From: Bryobacterales bacterium
Lineage (GTDB): Bacteria > Acidobacteriota > Terriglobia > Bryobacterales > Bryobacteraceae
Reading direction: 5' to 3'
Length of the DNA stretch: 63,185 nucleotides
NCBI GenBank assembly: GCA_027452065.1
Contig: DAIDHC010000084.1
Location: forward strand, 1 to 63,185
The notes under the pieces are model-generated. The model saw only the letters and a program-made list of their open reading frames with translations. It was not told the DNA's origin and ran no database searches. The position numbers were made by a program, and so were the translations under genes. Shown one piece after another: positions 10,687 through 18,731 of the stretch (position 1 is the stretch's first letter; every line of letters starts with the position of its first letter).

Positions 10687-11363
10687 GGCGCTGCGGGAGA
10701 GGGACGGAAGATGAGAATGTGCTGGCGGGGCAGGGTCTCGATAACCTGAGCGAGAAAGAAGCCGGAGGCTTCGAGTTCCTGGCGGGCTTGGGCGACGGTC
10801 ATTTCATGTTCCGGGCGAATGGGGACGGAGGGATCCTCCTTGCGGTATTCGAGCAGGACGAGGCGTCCGGAGGGTTTGAGAGCCCGGTGAAGGGCATCGA
10901 GCATGGCCTGAGGCTGGGAAAGCTCATGGTAGACATCGACCATGAGGGCGAGGTCGATGGCGGCGGCAGGGAGGCGGGGGTCGGCGGGAAGGCCGAGGAC
11001 GGGCTGGACGTTGGCGAGACCGGCGTGGCGGGCGTTATCGGTAAGCCGGTCGATCATGATCTGCTGGATGTCGACGGCGTAAACTTTGCCGGTGGGGCCG
11101 ACACGGCGGGCCATGCGGAGGGTCATGTAACCGGTGCCGGCCCCGATGTCGGCGACGGTCATGCCGGGGGTGAGGTGGAGAGCGTCGATGGCCTTGTCGG
11201 GTTGCTCCTCGGAGGCACGCTCGGGGCGGTCGAGCCAACCGGCGCCGGCGGCGCTCATCACGGGAGCGATGTGGCGGCCGCTGACGGGGTCGACACCCGG
11301 ATCTTGCCAGGCCAGGAGGGGGAGGGAGATCAGGAGGGCGGCGGTGAAGCGGGGGAAAAGCAT
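10677..11363 (-). CDS. Class I SAM-dependent methyltransferase with an export signal
   Basis: A Rossmann-fold methyltransferase: motif I VADIGAGTGYM (70-80), motif II VYAVDIQ, post-motif region LALMVDVYHEL and LKPSGRLVLLEYR, of the UbiE/PCMT-like sort. The substrate is not recognisable. The first 19 residues (MLFPRFTAALLISLPLLAW) form a classical signal peptide or anchor, odd for an enzyme that needs cytoplasmic SAM. Such signal-bearing methyltransferases do occur in acidobacterial genomes, but their role is unknown. It is convergent with the ABC ATPase, with a 10-nt stop-to-stop overlap. Confidence 0.8.
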   Translation of the reverse strand: MLFPRFTAALLISLPLLAWQDPGVDPVSGRHIAPVMSAAGAGWLDRPERASEEQPDKAIDALHLTPGMTVADIGAGTGYMTLRMARRVGPTGKVYAVDIQQIMIDRLTDNARHAGLANVQPVLGLPADPRLPAAAIDLALMVDVYHELSQPQAMLDALHRALKPSGRLVLLEYRKEDPSVPIRPEHEMTVAQARQELEASGFFLAQVIETLPRQHILIFRPSPAAPQR

Positions 11364-11389
11364 CCGGTTCTCATGATAGCGGTTGAGGC

Positions 11390-11395
11390 TAGAAT
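11390..11395 (+). promoter_or_regulatory. -10-like box for the secreted two-repeat protein
   Basis: TAGAAT at 11390-11395 lies 18 nt before the ATG at 11414, in the divergent gap shared with the methyltransferase gene. No good -35 match is visible at 17 nt. Confidence 0.3.
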
Positions 11396-11413
11396 AAGGG
11401 CGGACCGAAACCG

Positions 11414-12256
11414 ATGCGCATATTACTGGCCGCGGCGATGCTGCCGCTGGCGCTCAGAGCGGGAACCGAGGCTCTCGTCATTGAGAACGCGTGGGTGCAG
11501 GTGCAAGATGACGGCGCACGGGCGGCGGCCGGATACCGGTTTCAGCCGGGCGACACGGTGTACTTCAGCTTCCAGGTGAGCGGATATAAGACCGAGGGCG
11601 GCGAATTCCAGGAAAGGAAGCTGAGCCTGTCGTGGGAGGTGACGGTGGCGGACCCGCAGGGGCTGCCGCTGGTGGAGCCCGCGGCCGACACGGTGAAGAC
11701 GACGGTATCGCCGGAAGACCGTTTGTGGAAACCGATCGGGAGAAGGAGTTTTGCAATTCCGGCATACGCGCCGGGAGGGCAGTACAAAATCCGCGTGGTG
11801 GTGCGGGATGAGCTGGCGCACCAGGAGATGACGCGGGAGGCGGAATTTCAGGTCGCGGGGCGGCCGGCGAAGACAGTGGACCGGCTGGAGGTGGACAACT
11901 TCCGGTTTCTGCGGTCTTCCGAAGACAAGGAAGCGCTGGAGGTGCCGGCTTACAGCCCGGGAGACATGGTGTGGGCGAGGTTCGACATGAGCGGCTACAA
12001 GATGGACACGGGGAACCGGTATTCGCTCGAATACGGGGTACGGGTGCTGCGGGGCGACGGGACGGTGGTTTACCAGCAGGGGCAGGCGGCAGCGGCCGAG
12101 AATGCGTCATTTTATCCGCAGAGGGTGACGCCGGGATTGCTGAGTCTGAGAATTCCGAAGGACCAGGCGAAGGCGGGCTACACGCTGGTGGTGACGGTGG
12201 AGGACAAAGTAGGGGGGCAGAAGTGCGAGGCCCGGGAGAAATTCACGGTGGAATGA
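11414..12256 (+). CDS. Secreted protein with two related beta-rich repeats, function unknown
   Basis: I do not recognise this 280-aa family. A signal peptide (MRILLAAAMLPLALRAG) is followed by two related halves. The first, about 20-145, contains RFQPGDTVYFSFQVSGYKTE. The second, about 150-278, contains AYSPGDMVWARFDMSGYKMD. Each continues into a strand-rich segment with paired words (LSLSWEVTVADPQG versus YSLEYGVRVLRGDG), a proline-containing strand, and a terminal YK/YTLVV..V.D strand. This reads as an internal duplication of an immunoglobulin-like domain. There are no catalytic motifs and no lipobox. It probably acts in the periplasm or extracellularly as a binding or structural protein. 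Confidence 0.75.
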   Translation: MRILLAAAMLPLALRAGTEALVIENAWVQVQDDGARAAAGYRFQPGDTVYFSFQVSGYKTEGGEFQERKLSLSWEVTVADPQGLPLVEPAADTVKTTVSPEDRLWKPIGRRSFAIPAYAPGGQYKIRVVVRDELAHQEMTREAEFQVAGRPAKTVDRLEVDNFRFLRSSEDKEALEVPAYSPGDMVWARFDMSGYKMDTGNRYSLEYGVRVLRGDGTVVYQQGQAAAAENASFYPQRVTPGLLSLRIPKDQAKAGYTLVVTVEDKVGGQKCEAREKFTVE

Positions 12257-12551
12257 GTGGAGCGGGGCGTGGGCTCTTGATCGCTTGCGACGGAGTCGAA
12301 GGCGGACGTGCCGACAACGAAGCCGGGAACGGTGACGCCGGCGCAGGACCGGGCGGGCGGCGTGGGCGCCGGCCGGCTGTTTGGGTGGGCGCGGGGAGCG
12401 GGGCGAGCTCGAGGCGGCGCAGGAGTATGCGCGGACGGCTGGCCCGGCATTCGAGAGACCTGAGGCGGGGACCGGGAAGCGTGCGGGACAGAAGGGAAAG
12501 TCTTGACACGATGGGGAAAGATGACGGAGAGTACGGTAGAGGACAACGCCA
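12257..12551. other. G-rich intergenic segment
   Basis: Almost 300 bases of G-rich, low-complexity sequence similar in flavour to the 8.7-9.3 kb island but without clear repeat units. TTGACA at 12503-12508 is a perfect -35 word, but the only plausible -10 (TACGGT, 12532-12537) is 23 nt away, so a promoter is doubtful. Confidence 0.4.
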
Positions 12552-12875
12552 ATGAGATCCCTTCGGTGGTTGCTGCTTGTGACAGGCCTGATTTGGAGCG
12601 CGGCGGCTCAGACGGCGCAGGCGCCGTCGGCAAAGCAGGCGACGCACGATACGACGGCAGCGGCGCAGAAAGCGGCGAAGCTGCTGGACATCAATACGGC
12701 GAGCGATGCCGAGTTGCAGGCGCTGCCGGGGATCGGCACTGTGTACGCAGGGAAGATTGCGGCGGGAAGGCCGTACAAGGCCAAGAACGAACTGGTGACG
12801 AAGAAGATCATTCCCGAGTCGGTGTACAGCAAGATCAAAAATCTGATCATCGCCAAGCAGCCGAAGAAGAAGTGA
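12552..12875 (+). CDS. Exported ComEA-like helix-hairpin-helix protein
   Basis: A 107-aa protein with signal peptide (LLLVTGLIWSAAAQ), a short Ala/Thr linker, then one helix-hairpin-helix unit: LDINTASDAELQALPGIG, followed by YAGKIAAGRPYKAKNELV and KKIIPESVYSKIKNLI. This is the ComEA DNA-binding module that retains incoming DNA in the periplasm during natural transformation. It lacks the N-terminal anchor domain of Bacillus ComEA. No other competence gene is adjacent, so involvement in DNA uptake is inferred from the fold only. The C-terminus is Lys-rich (QPKKK). A set of 66/69-bp tandem repeats starts at its stop codon. Confidence 0.8.
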   Translation: MRSLRWLLLVTGLIWSAAAQTAQAPSAKQATHDTTAAAQKAAKLLDINTASDAELQALPGIGTVYAGKIAAGRPYKAKNELVTKKIIPESVYSKIKNLIIAKQPKKK

Positions 12876-13031
12876 CAGGCGCGGCGGCCAGAGCTGGCTG
12901 TGTGAGGCGGCGCGGGATTCTGCACGGTTTTATAGAAGTGACGGGCGCGGCGGCGGCCGGAGTAGGCTGGGTGAGGCGGCGTGGGATTCTGCACGGTTTT
13001 ATGGAAGTGACGGGCGCTTCGGCGGCCGGGG
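12871..13031 (+). repeat. 66/69-bp tandem repeat starting at the HhH stop codon
   Basis: Copies begin at 12871, 12937 and 13006 (AGTGACNGGCGC...). The first is 66 bp, the second 69 bp, and the third partial, about 26 bp. The best conserved part is GGATTCTGCACGGTTTTAT at the end of copies one and two. The first copy contains the TGA stop of the upstream gene, so that stop context is duplicated. Both periods are multiples of three. Confidence 0.8.
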
Positions 13032-13084
13032 TTGGCAGGGGATAGCTGCGGGGCGCCGGCGGCGGAGCGGCAAGGGAGATAAAG

Positions 13085-14131
13085 ATGAGAAGAATGGATG
13101 CGCGAAAGCTGCTGGTGTGGGTGTGCGCGGCCGCGACGTGGAGCGTGGCGGCGGGGGCTACGATGCCGCCGTTGCAGGTGGCCGAGCTCGGCGACCTGAA
13201 GCTGGGGAGCGGGGAGACGATCCGTCACTGCCGCATCGCGTACCGGACGCTGGGGAAGCTGAACGCGAACAAGTCGAACGCGGTGCTGTTTCCGTCATGG
13301 TTCTCGGGCAGCAGCGCGGAGCTGGTGGACCTGGTGGGGCCGGACGGGCTGGTGGATGCGTCACAGGATTTCGTAATTCTGGCGGATGCCTTGGGCGACG
13401 GGGAATCGTCGTCGCCGTCCAACAGCGCCGATCAACCGCGGATGCGGTTTCCGAAGTTCACAATCGCTGATATGGTGAAGGCGGAGCACCGGCTGGTGAC
13501 GGAAAAACTCGGGATCACGCACCTGAGGGCGGTGATGGGGATCTCGATGGGCGGGATGCAGACGTTCCAGTGGGTGGTGTCGTATCCGGACTTTATGTCA
13601 CGGGCGGTGCCGATTGTGGGCTCGCCGCGGCTGACGGCGTACGATTTGTTGCTATGGCAGAGCGAGGCGAGCGCGATTGAGGAAGACAAGAACTGGAACG
13701 GGGGCAACTACGCTTCCCCGCCCCGGCTGCGCGCGGTGGCCGAGATTCATAATCTGGCGTTGACGACGCCGGCTTACCGGGCGCGGGAGACGGCGCCGGG
13801 GGCGTTTGCGGCGTATTTGAAAAATCTGGATCAAGGCGGTCTGGGGCGGATGGACGCCAACGACTGGCTGCGGCAACTGCAGGCGATGATGAGCCTGGAC
13901 GTATCGGCGGATTTCGGGAAATCGATGGAGAAGGCGGCGGCGGCTGTGAAGGCGAAGATGATGGTGGTTCCCTCCGAGCAGGACCACATGGTGAACCCGG
14001 GGCCGGCGCTGGAATTTGCGCGCCTGGCGAAGGCGAAGGTGCTGCGGCTGACCGGCGACTGCGGACATCTGGCGCCGGATTGCGAAAAGGGGAAGCTTCG
14101 CCCGGCGGTGCGGGAGTTTCTGGACCACTGA
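13085..14131 (+). CDS. Exported alpha/beta hydrolase, homoserine acetyltransferase (MetX)-like
   Basis: The fold and motifs match the MetX group: nucleophile elbow GISMGGMQTFQW, acid in PSEQDHMV, and histidine in TGDCGHLAPD, giving a complete Ser-Asp-His triad. MetX acylates homoserine in the cytoplasm, but this protein starts with a signal peptide (LLVWVCAAATWSVAAG) and so is exported. It is more likely a MetX-like hydrolase or esterase of unknown substrate than a methionine-biosynthesis enzyme. GGGAG about 8 nt before the ATG supports the start. It ends 6 nt short of the convergent phosphoesterase stop. Confidence 0.8.
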   Translation: MRRMDARKLLVWVCAAATWSVAAGATMPPLQVAELGDLKLGSGETIRHCRIAYRTLGKLNANKSNAVLFPSWFSGSSAELVDLVGPDGLVDASQDFVILADALGDGESSSPSNSADQPRMRFPKFTIADMVKAEHRLVTEKLGITHLRAVMGISMGGMQTFQWVVSYPDFMSRAVPIVGSPRLTAYDLLLWQSEASAIEEDKNWNGGNYASPPRLRAVAEIHNLALTTPAYRARETAPGAFAAYLKNLDQGGLGRMDANDWLRQLQAMMSLDVSADFGKSMEKAAAAVKAKMMVVPSEQDHMVNPGPALEFARLAKAKVLRLTGDCGHLAPDCEKGKLRPAVREFLDH

Positions 14132-14137
14132 GACGGA

Positions 14138-15106
14138 TTAGCGGGACTTCGTCCAGGGCTGCGCCTCGAGGGGCTTGAGATCGGTGTCGAGGAGGCGGAC
14201 CTCGATGCGCTGAGCGGTGGCCGAGACGTCGAGGAAGCCGTGGCTGGAGACGGCGGCGAGGGACTGACGGTCGTGGTGGTGGACGGGGCGGACGGAATCG
14301 CCGCCGCCTCCGGCGATGAAAAGATCGAGCCCCTGGGCGCGCAGATGCTCGAGGTGATGATCGTGTCCGGCGGCATAAAACGTGACGCCGTGCGAGGCGA
14401 GCAGGGGGAGAAGCTCACGCTGGAGTTGTTTGACGCGGGGGTCGATGTGATGGCGGCCGGAGCTGTGAATGGGGTGGTGGCCGTAGACGACGCGCCAGAC
14501 GATGCCGGGCGGAAGGGGTTGCTTGAGCAGAGCTTCGAGCCAGGCGCGCTCGGTGAGGTTCCATTTCACGGTATCGAGGGCGAAGAACTGGACAGGGCCG
14601 GCGTTGAAGGAGTAATAGGCCGCGGGCATTCGCCAGGTCTCGCTGAGGCGGGAGTAGTCGATTTCGGCTTGGGGGTCGCCGTGGCGGAGGGTGCACGCGC
14701 CTTCGCCTTCGCCGTAGTCGTGGTTGCCGAAGGTGGGATAGAAGGGGATGTGGAGGGGTCCGTAGAAGACTTCCCAGAGGTCGTGAAAATCGGGGTCGTG
14801 GACGTCATGAACGCCGCACTCGTAGAAATTGTCGCCGAGGGTGAGGCCGAGTTGAATGGGGTCGGTTTGGTTGAGGCGGGCGATGGCGGCGGCGACCTGG
14901 GCCTCGTAGGGCTTGCCGCGGCGGCCGAAATCGCCGAAGGCAACGAAGTGGAGCGGCTGGGAGGCGGGCAGAACGGTGCCGGCAAGGACCTGGGCGCGCG
15001 AGGGGAGCGCGAGGCCGGCAGCGGCGACGAGACAGAGGAAGACGCGGCGGGCCGCCGCAGGCCTACGGCCGGACACGACAACCACCGGACGAAGGAAAGA
15101 AGGCAA
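14138..15106 (-). CDS. Exported metallophosphoesterase, tartrate-resistant acid phosphatase-like
   Basis: All five metallophosphatase blocks are visible: GDFG, GDNFYECG, GNHDY, YGHHPIHSSG and AGHDHHLEH. The tyrosine in GDNFY, the charge-transfer ligand in purple acid phosphatases, supports a binuclear Fe-type phosphomonoesterase. A signal region (VFLCLVAAAGLALPSRA) precedes the domain. The start is uncertain: the longest frame begins with TTG at 15106, and a GTG at 15085 would also give a full signal peptide. Likely releases phosphate from organic substrates outside the cytoplasm. Confidence 0.87.
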   Translation of the reverse strand: MPSFLRPVVVVSGRRPAAARRVFLCLVAAAGLALPSRAQVLAGTVLPASQPLHFVAFGDFGRRGKPYEAQVAAAIARLNQTDPIQLGLTLGDNFYECGVHDVHDPDFHDLWEVFYGPLHIPFYPTFGNHDYGEGEGACTLRHGDPQAEIDYSRLSETWRMPAAYYSFNAGPVQFFALDTVKWNLTERAWLEALLKQPLPPGIVWRVVYGHHPIHSSGRHHIDPRVKQLQRELLPLLASHGVTFYAAGHDHHLEHLRAQGLDLFIAGGGGDSVRPVHHHDRQSLAAVSSHGFLDVSATAQRIEVRLLDTDLKPLEAQPWTKSR

Positions 15107-15180
15107 TGCGCATTACAACAAGAACGGGCCCCCAGAGCCACGTTCTACTTCGATGCTAGCACGCGGCCGCGAAGGGAGGC

Positions 15181-16089
15181 TCAGTGGGCGCTGGCGACGG
15201 TGGAGGGTTGTTTGAGTTCCTGATCGAGAATCGGCTTCAGCACGGCTTCGGTGACGGGGCCGTTGTAGTGCTTGCCGTCGATGAACAGGGTGGGCGTGCC
15301 TCCGACGCCGGCTTCCTCGCCTTCCCGGATGTCGCGATCGATGCGGGGGATGAACTTACCGGAATCGATGTCTTTCTGGAAGCGGGTCATATCGAGGCCG
15401 GTTTCACGGGCGAGGGCGAAGATTTTCTCGCGCGACAACTGGCGCGAATTGGCGAACAGCTTGTCATGCATCTCCCAGAACTTGCCTTGCTCCTGGGCGG
15501 CGAGGGCGGCCTCGGAAGCGAGGCGGGCATGGGGGTGCATCTCGAGAGGAAACTGTTTATAAATCAGCTTTACGGTCTGCGGGTAGGTTTTGAGAAGCGC
15601 ATCGATGGCGGCGACGGCGCGGGTGCAGTAGGGGCACTCAAAATCGGAGAACTCGACGATGGTGACGCGGGCGGAGGCGGGGCCGCGCACCGGGGCGCCG
15701 GCGATGGGGATCTCCTGCGGGTCGCCGAGGACGCGATTCTGATCGGCGCGGAGACGGGCGAGGCGGGAATGAATCAGCTCATCGTGGATGGCGGCGGAGG
15801 TTTTGCCCGCTTGAACGGCGGTGACGACGATAGCCGCCAGCGCCTTGCTGTCGGTGCAGGGCGGGTCGACAACGCGGCACTGGGCCAGACGCATCTGGCA
15901 GCCGCAGGTGCAGTCTTCCTTGCGCAGAGCTTTGAGGGCCTGATCCTTCTGAGCGGCGGTGAGTTTGCTCATGTCGACACCGGGCAGGTCGCGGACGGTC
16001 ACCCAACCGGCGTCTCCGGCGGGAGTCTGAGCGAAGGCGGGAAGGAGAAGCGAGGCGGCGCCGAGTGCCAGGGCGAGGCGGAAGTTCAT
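15181..16089 (-). CDS. DsbA-like thiol-disulfide oxidoreductase with Cys-rich N-terminal domain
   Basis: Exported thioredoxin-fold protein (signal MNFRLALALGAASLLLPAFA). The DsbA-like domain, about 130-295, has the CPYC active site at C152-C155 within FSDFECPYC, and the cis-proline loop GGTPT. A separate N-terminal region, about 25-120, contains CTCGCQ and further cysteines (QCRVVDPPC), resembling the small cytochrome c maturation/CcmH-like CTCGC signature. The protein may both bind and oxidise or reduce cysteines of partners. GATAAT lies 8 nt before the ATG. Function as oxidase versus isomerase cannot be decided from sequence. Confidence 0.88.
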   Translation of the reverse strand: MNFRLALALGAASLLLPAFAQTPAGDAGWVTVRDLPGVDMSKLTAAQKDQALKALRKEDCTCGCQMRLAQCRVVDPPCTDSKALAAIVVTAVQAGKTSAAIHDELIHSRLARLRADQNRVLGDPQEIPIAGAPVRGPASARVTIVEFSDFECPYCTRAVAAIDALLKTYPQTVKLIYKQFPLEMHPHARLASEAALAAQEQGKFWEMHDKLFANSRQLSREKIFALARETGLDMTRFQKDIDSGKFIPRIDRDIREGEEAGVGGTPTLFIDGKHYNGPVTEAVLKPILDQELKQPSTVASAH

Positions 16090-16389
16090 ATGACTTGATT
16101 ATCGCAGGGTGGGAGTGGGCGGAAGAAGGGCGTTTCTGGAAGCCGATCCTACTGCGTCATCAATCGCGGAGGTGAAGAGGCCGCCGACGCGGTGGCCGGT
16201 TCTGTACACGACCAGGATTCCGACCTGTTGAAACCACGAACATGCATCACCGATTCCCGCGGATTGGCCCAGCCGCTTCTGTGGCGATGTTAATTCGGAG
16301 CCGCAGCAATCGGCGCAGGTTCTGCGAAGCGTTCAGAATGCCGATGGCGGCCCTCAGACTCGCCGACGGCAGTAGAATCAAAACATTCG
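16090..16389. other. 300-bp divergent intergenic region with two -10-like boxes
   Basis: It separates the leftward DsbA-like gene from the rightward transpeptidase gene. GATAAT on the minus strand (16098-16103) is 8 nt before the DsbA-like ATG. TAGAAT on the plus strand (16373-16378) is 11 nt before the transpeptidase ATG. The remaining sequence has no gene or repeat I can support. Confidence 0.45.
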
Positions 16390-17259
16390 ATGCGACGCCG
16401 GACGGCGATTTCTCTAATGCTGGGAGGTTTCGCACCATCCCTCGATGCTACGCCGCGCCGGCTGGAGCGGTTCGTTCATTCGCCAGCCGGCACTGCGCTA
16501 CTTATCGACATCTCTTCCCGACGGCTCCTCGGTGTGGCGAACGCGCCGGCGGCGGCGAGATTGGTTGCGCCGCCCGGGTCGACCTGGAAGCCGTTCGTGC
16601 TTTCGGCGCTGATCGAGCGAGGAAGACTGGGCAATGACGCGTCGTTCCTATGTCCCGGCCGATTGCGAATCGCAAACCGCACGTTCGATTGCTCGCACCC
16701 GCCGTTGACGAGTCCGATGCGCATCGACTCCGCGGTGGCGTATTCGTGCAACTGTTTTGTGGCGCGCGCCGCCGAACGGTTCGAGCCGGGAGAATTGAAC
16801 CGCGCGCTGGAACACTACGGATTTGCATCGCCGAGCGGCTTGATCGATAGAGACGAGGCGTCAGGCCGCGTTCCGCGGGCGGGCAGCACCGACGCGCTGC
16901 GGCTCCAGGCTTTGGGAGAGGACGGAAGCCTGATTACGGCTGCGGAATTGGCACTGGCTTATCGCGCGCTCGCGCTGAAGATTGGCGCACAGAACATGCG
17001 GCCAATCCGGGAAGGACTGGAGGGAGCGGTCGACTATGGCACGGCGCAGAATGCGCGTGTGCCGAGCGTAACGGTGGCCGGTAAAACCGGGAGTGCGATC
17101 GATGCTTCCGGTCAGCCGGTGGCGTGGTTCGGCGGGTTTCTTCCGAGCCGATCGCCGGAGGTGGTTGTCATTGTGAAGGTACCCGGGCGATCGGGCGGAG
17201 CCGATGCGGCTCCCATTGCGGGTCGAATTCTCGAAGCCTATCGGGCGGGGCAACTGTGA
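16390..17259 (+). CDS. Stand-alone penicillin-binding transpeptidase domain protein
   Basis: A compact 289-aa serine D,D-transpeptidase-type domain. The three active-site motifs are complete: S64-T-W-K67 (SxxK) in PPGSTWKPF, S119-C-N121 (SxN), and K232-T-G. There is no transglycosylase, dimerisation or PASTA domain and no obvious large N-terminal helix. The first residues (MRRRTAISLMLGGFA) look like a short Tat-type signal. The class may be PBP2-like or the BlaR-sensor/class-D-like fold. Its stop overlaps the GTG of the next gene (GTGA), so it is translationally coupled to the SpoIID fusion, and both converge on the macroglobulin operon. Likely role is periplasmic peptidoglycan cross-link handling or beta-lactam binding. 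Confidence 0.85.
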   Translation: MRRRTAISLMLGGFAPSLDATPRRLERFVHSPAGTALLIDISSRRLLGVANAPAAARLVAPPGSTWKPFVLSALIERGRLGNDASFLCPGRLRIANRTFDCSHPPLTSPMRIDSAVAYSCNCFVARAAERFEPGELNRALEHYGFASPSGLIDRDEASGRVPRAGSTDALRLQALGEDGSLITAAELALAYRALALKIGAQNMRPIREGLEGAVDYGTAQNARVPSVTVAGKTGSAIDASGQPVAWFGGFLPSRSPEVVVIVKVPGRSGGADAAPIAGRILEAYRAGQL

Positions 17260-18731
17260 TTCGTCTTGCGGTCTGGCTGCTTGCGCCAGCGCTTTCACTG
17301 GCCGCTCCACCGCTCAAAGTGCAGGTGCGGACGGCGGGCGGAGCGAAGATCGTCGAACTGCCGGTGGAGACGTATGTTGCGGACGTTCTCGCTGGGGAGA
17401 GCAGCGTCTTCCAGTCGTCTGAGGCGCTCAAAGCGATGTCAGTGGCGGCCCGAACGTATGCGATCCGGATGCGAGGCAGGCACGCTTCGGACGGCTTTGA
17501 TTTTTGCGATACCACTCATTGCCAGCGCCTTGTCCCGGATGCTGTCAGCGCGCGGCTGGAATCGGCCGCCAATGACACCGCCGGCGAGATGTTATGGTAT
17601 CGGGGCAGGCTGGCGTTCACGCCGTACTCTCGCGACTGCGGAGGGCTGACTGAAGACGCGAGGGCCGTGTGGCCCGATCTTGCGCAACCCTACCTCGGAA
17701 GCCATTCCGACAGTTATTGTGTGACCAGCCGAATTCCACCCTGGCACTGGAGCGGTGAATCCTCCCAGATCGCGGCGGCGCTTCGGAATTCCGGGCTGCA
17801 CGCTCCGGATCGGATCGCGATTATCGAGATTCTGGAACGAACGCCATCGGGACGGGCCGAGACGCTGCTCCTGGCGGGAAGCGAATCGATTCGAATCAGC
17901 GCAAGCTCATTTCGGTTCGCGATCGGACGTGCGCTTGGGTGGAATACGATTCGAAGCGAACGGTACGCGATCCAGGTTTCAAACGGCCGATTCCTGTTCG
18001 AGGGCACCGGCGCCGGACACGCTGTCGGATTATGCCAGGACGGCGCTGAGCAGATGGGGCGGAGCGGAAAGACCTATCGCGAGATTCTTGGGTATTACTA
18101 TCCGGGGACCGTTGTGGGCCTGACCGGGCGTGGGATTGCGTGGCAGCGGTTAAGCGGAGAGACCGTGACGGTGTGGACGACTCAGCCCGGTCAGGACGGC
18201 GCCGTGCTGGCAGAGAGTGAACAGCTCGTCAGAGCAGCGGCCCAGCGAACGGGCTGGCCGGCGCCGGACGGGATCGAGGTGCGCATCTACCCGGACATCG
18301 AGGCTTTTCGCAACGCAACCGGAGAGCCCGGCTGGGTGGCCGCGCATACGGTGGGCCACCGCGTTGACGTGCAATCGGCAGCGGGTCTGCAAGCGCGGAA
18401 CCTCCTTGAGACGACGCTCGCGCACGAACTGTGGCACATTCTGATCGAGTCTCAGGGGGGGCCGGCTTTGCCGCTTTGGTTCCGCGAAGGCATGGCCGAT
18501 TATCTGGCGGGGGTGCAGGAACCGGCGACGGCGCGCATTCACACCGACGCCGAGTTTCGCCAGAGGAGCGATGCCGCGGCGGCACGCCGCGCGTATGCGG
18601 ACTCGGCTGCGATGGTTCGGGGACTTGTACAGCGCTATGGTGAAGCGACGGTCTTGGCCTGGGTAAAGCGCGGCTTGCCCCCTGCGGTGGCGAACGCGAG
18701 CAACAGCCAAGCGGCGAGGAAGAGCAGGTAG
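17256..18731 (+). CDS. SpoIID-domain protein fused to a gluzincin-like metalloprotease domain
   Basis: The GTG start overlaps the upstream TGA by 3 nt of GTGA and opens a signal peptide (LAVWLLAPALSLAAP). Residues 34-330 form a SpoIID/LytB domain: LPVETYVADVLAGES with candidate catalytic E48, SVAARTYAIR, DFCDTTHCQ, YSRDCGGLTED, and the C-terminal GHAVGLCQDGAEQMG. SpoIID degrades denuded glycan strands during endospore engulfment, but non-sporulating bacteria also carry it. Residues 330-491 add a second domain with H390-E-L-W-H394 and E411 in REGMADYL, a HExxH plus downstream Glu zinc site like peptidase MA proteins. The last 97 bp overlap the convergent membrane-protein gene. Confidence 0.85.
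   Translation: MIRLAVWLLAPALSLAAPPLKVQVRTAGGAKIVELPVETYVADVLAGESSVFQSSEALKAMSVAARTYAIRMRGRHASDGFDFCDTTHCQRLVPDAVSARLESAANDTAGEMLWYRGRLAFTPYSRDCGGLTEDARAVWPDLAQPYLGSHSDSYCVTSRIPPWHWSGESSQIAAALRNSGLHAPDRIAIIEILERTPSGRAETLLLAGSESIRISASSFRFAIGRALGWNTIRSERYAIQVSNGRFLFEGTGAGHAVGLCQDGAEQMGRSGKTYREILGYYYPGTVVGLTGRGIAWQRLSGETVTVWTTQPGQDGAVLAESEQLVRAAAQRTGWPAPDGIEVRIYPDIEAFRNATGEPGWVAAHTVGHRVDVQSAAGLQARNLLETTLAHELWHILIESQGGPALPLWFREGMADYLAGVQEPATARIHTDAEFRQRSDAAAARRAYADSAAMVRGLVQRYGEATVLAWVKRGLPPAVANASNSQAARKSR

Noticed and set aside
12503..12537. Promoter for the ComEA-like gene (TTGACA ... TACGGT)
   Set aside because: The spacing is 23 nt instead of about 17, and the -10 match is poor.
13085..14131. 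Methionine-pathway metX
   Set aside because: Sequence is MetX-like, but the protein has a signal peptide and no methionine genes are nearby, so a generic exported hydrolase is the safer call.
16242..16637. Open frame across the divergent gap and into the transpeptidase gene
   Set aside because: It overlaps a clearly better gene in another frame and shows no motif or signal sequence.
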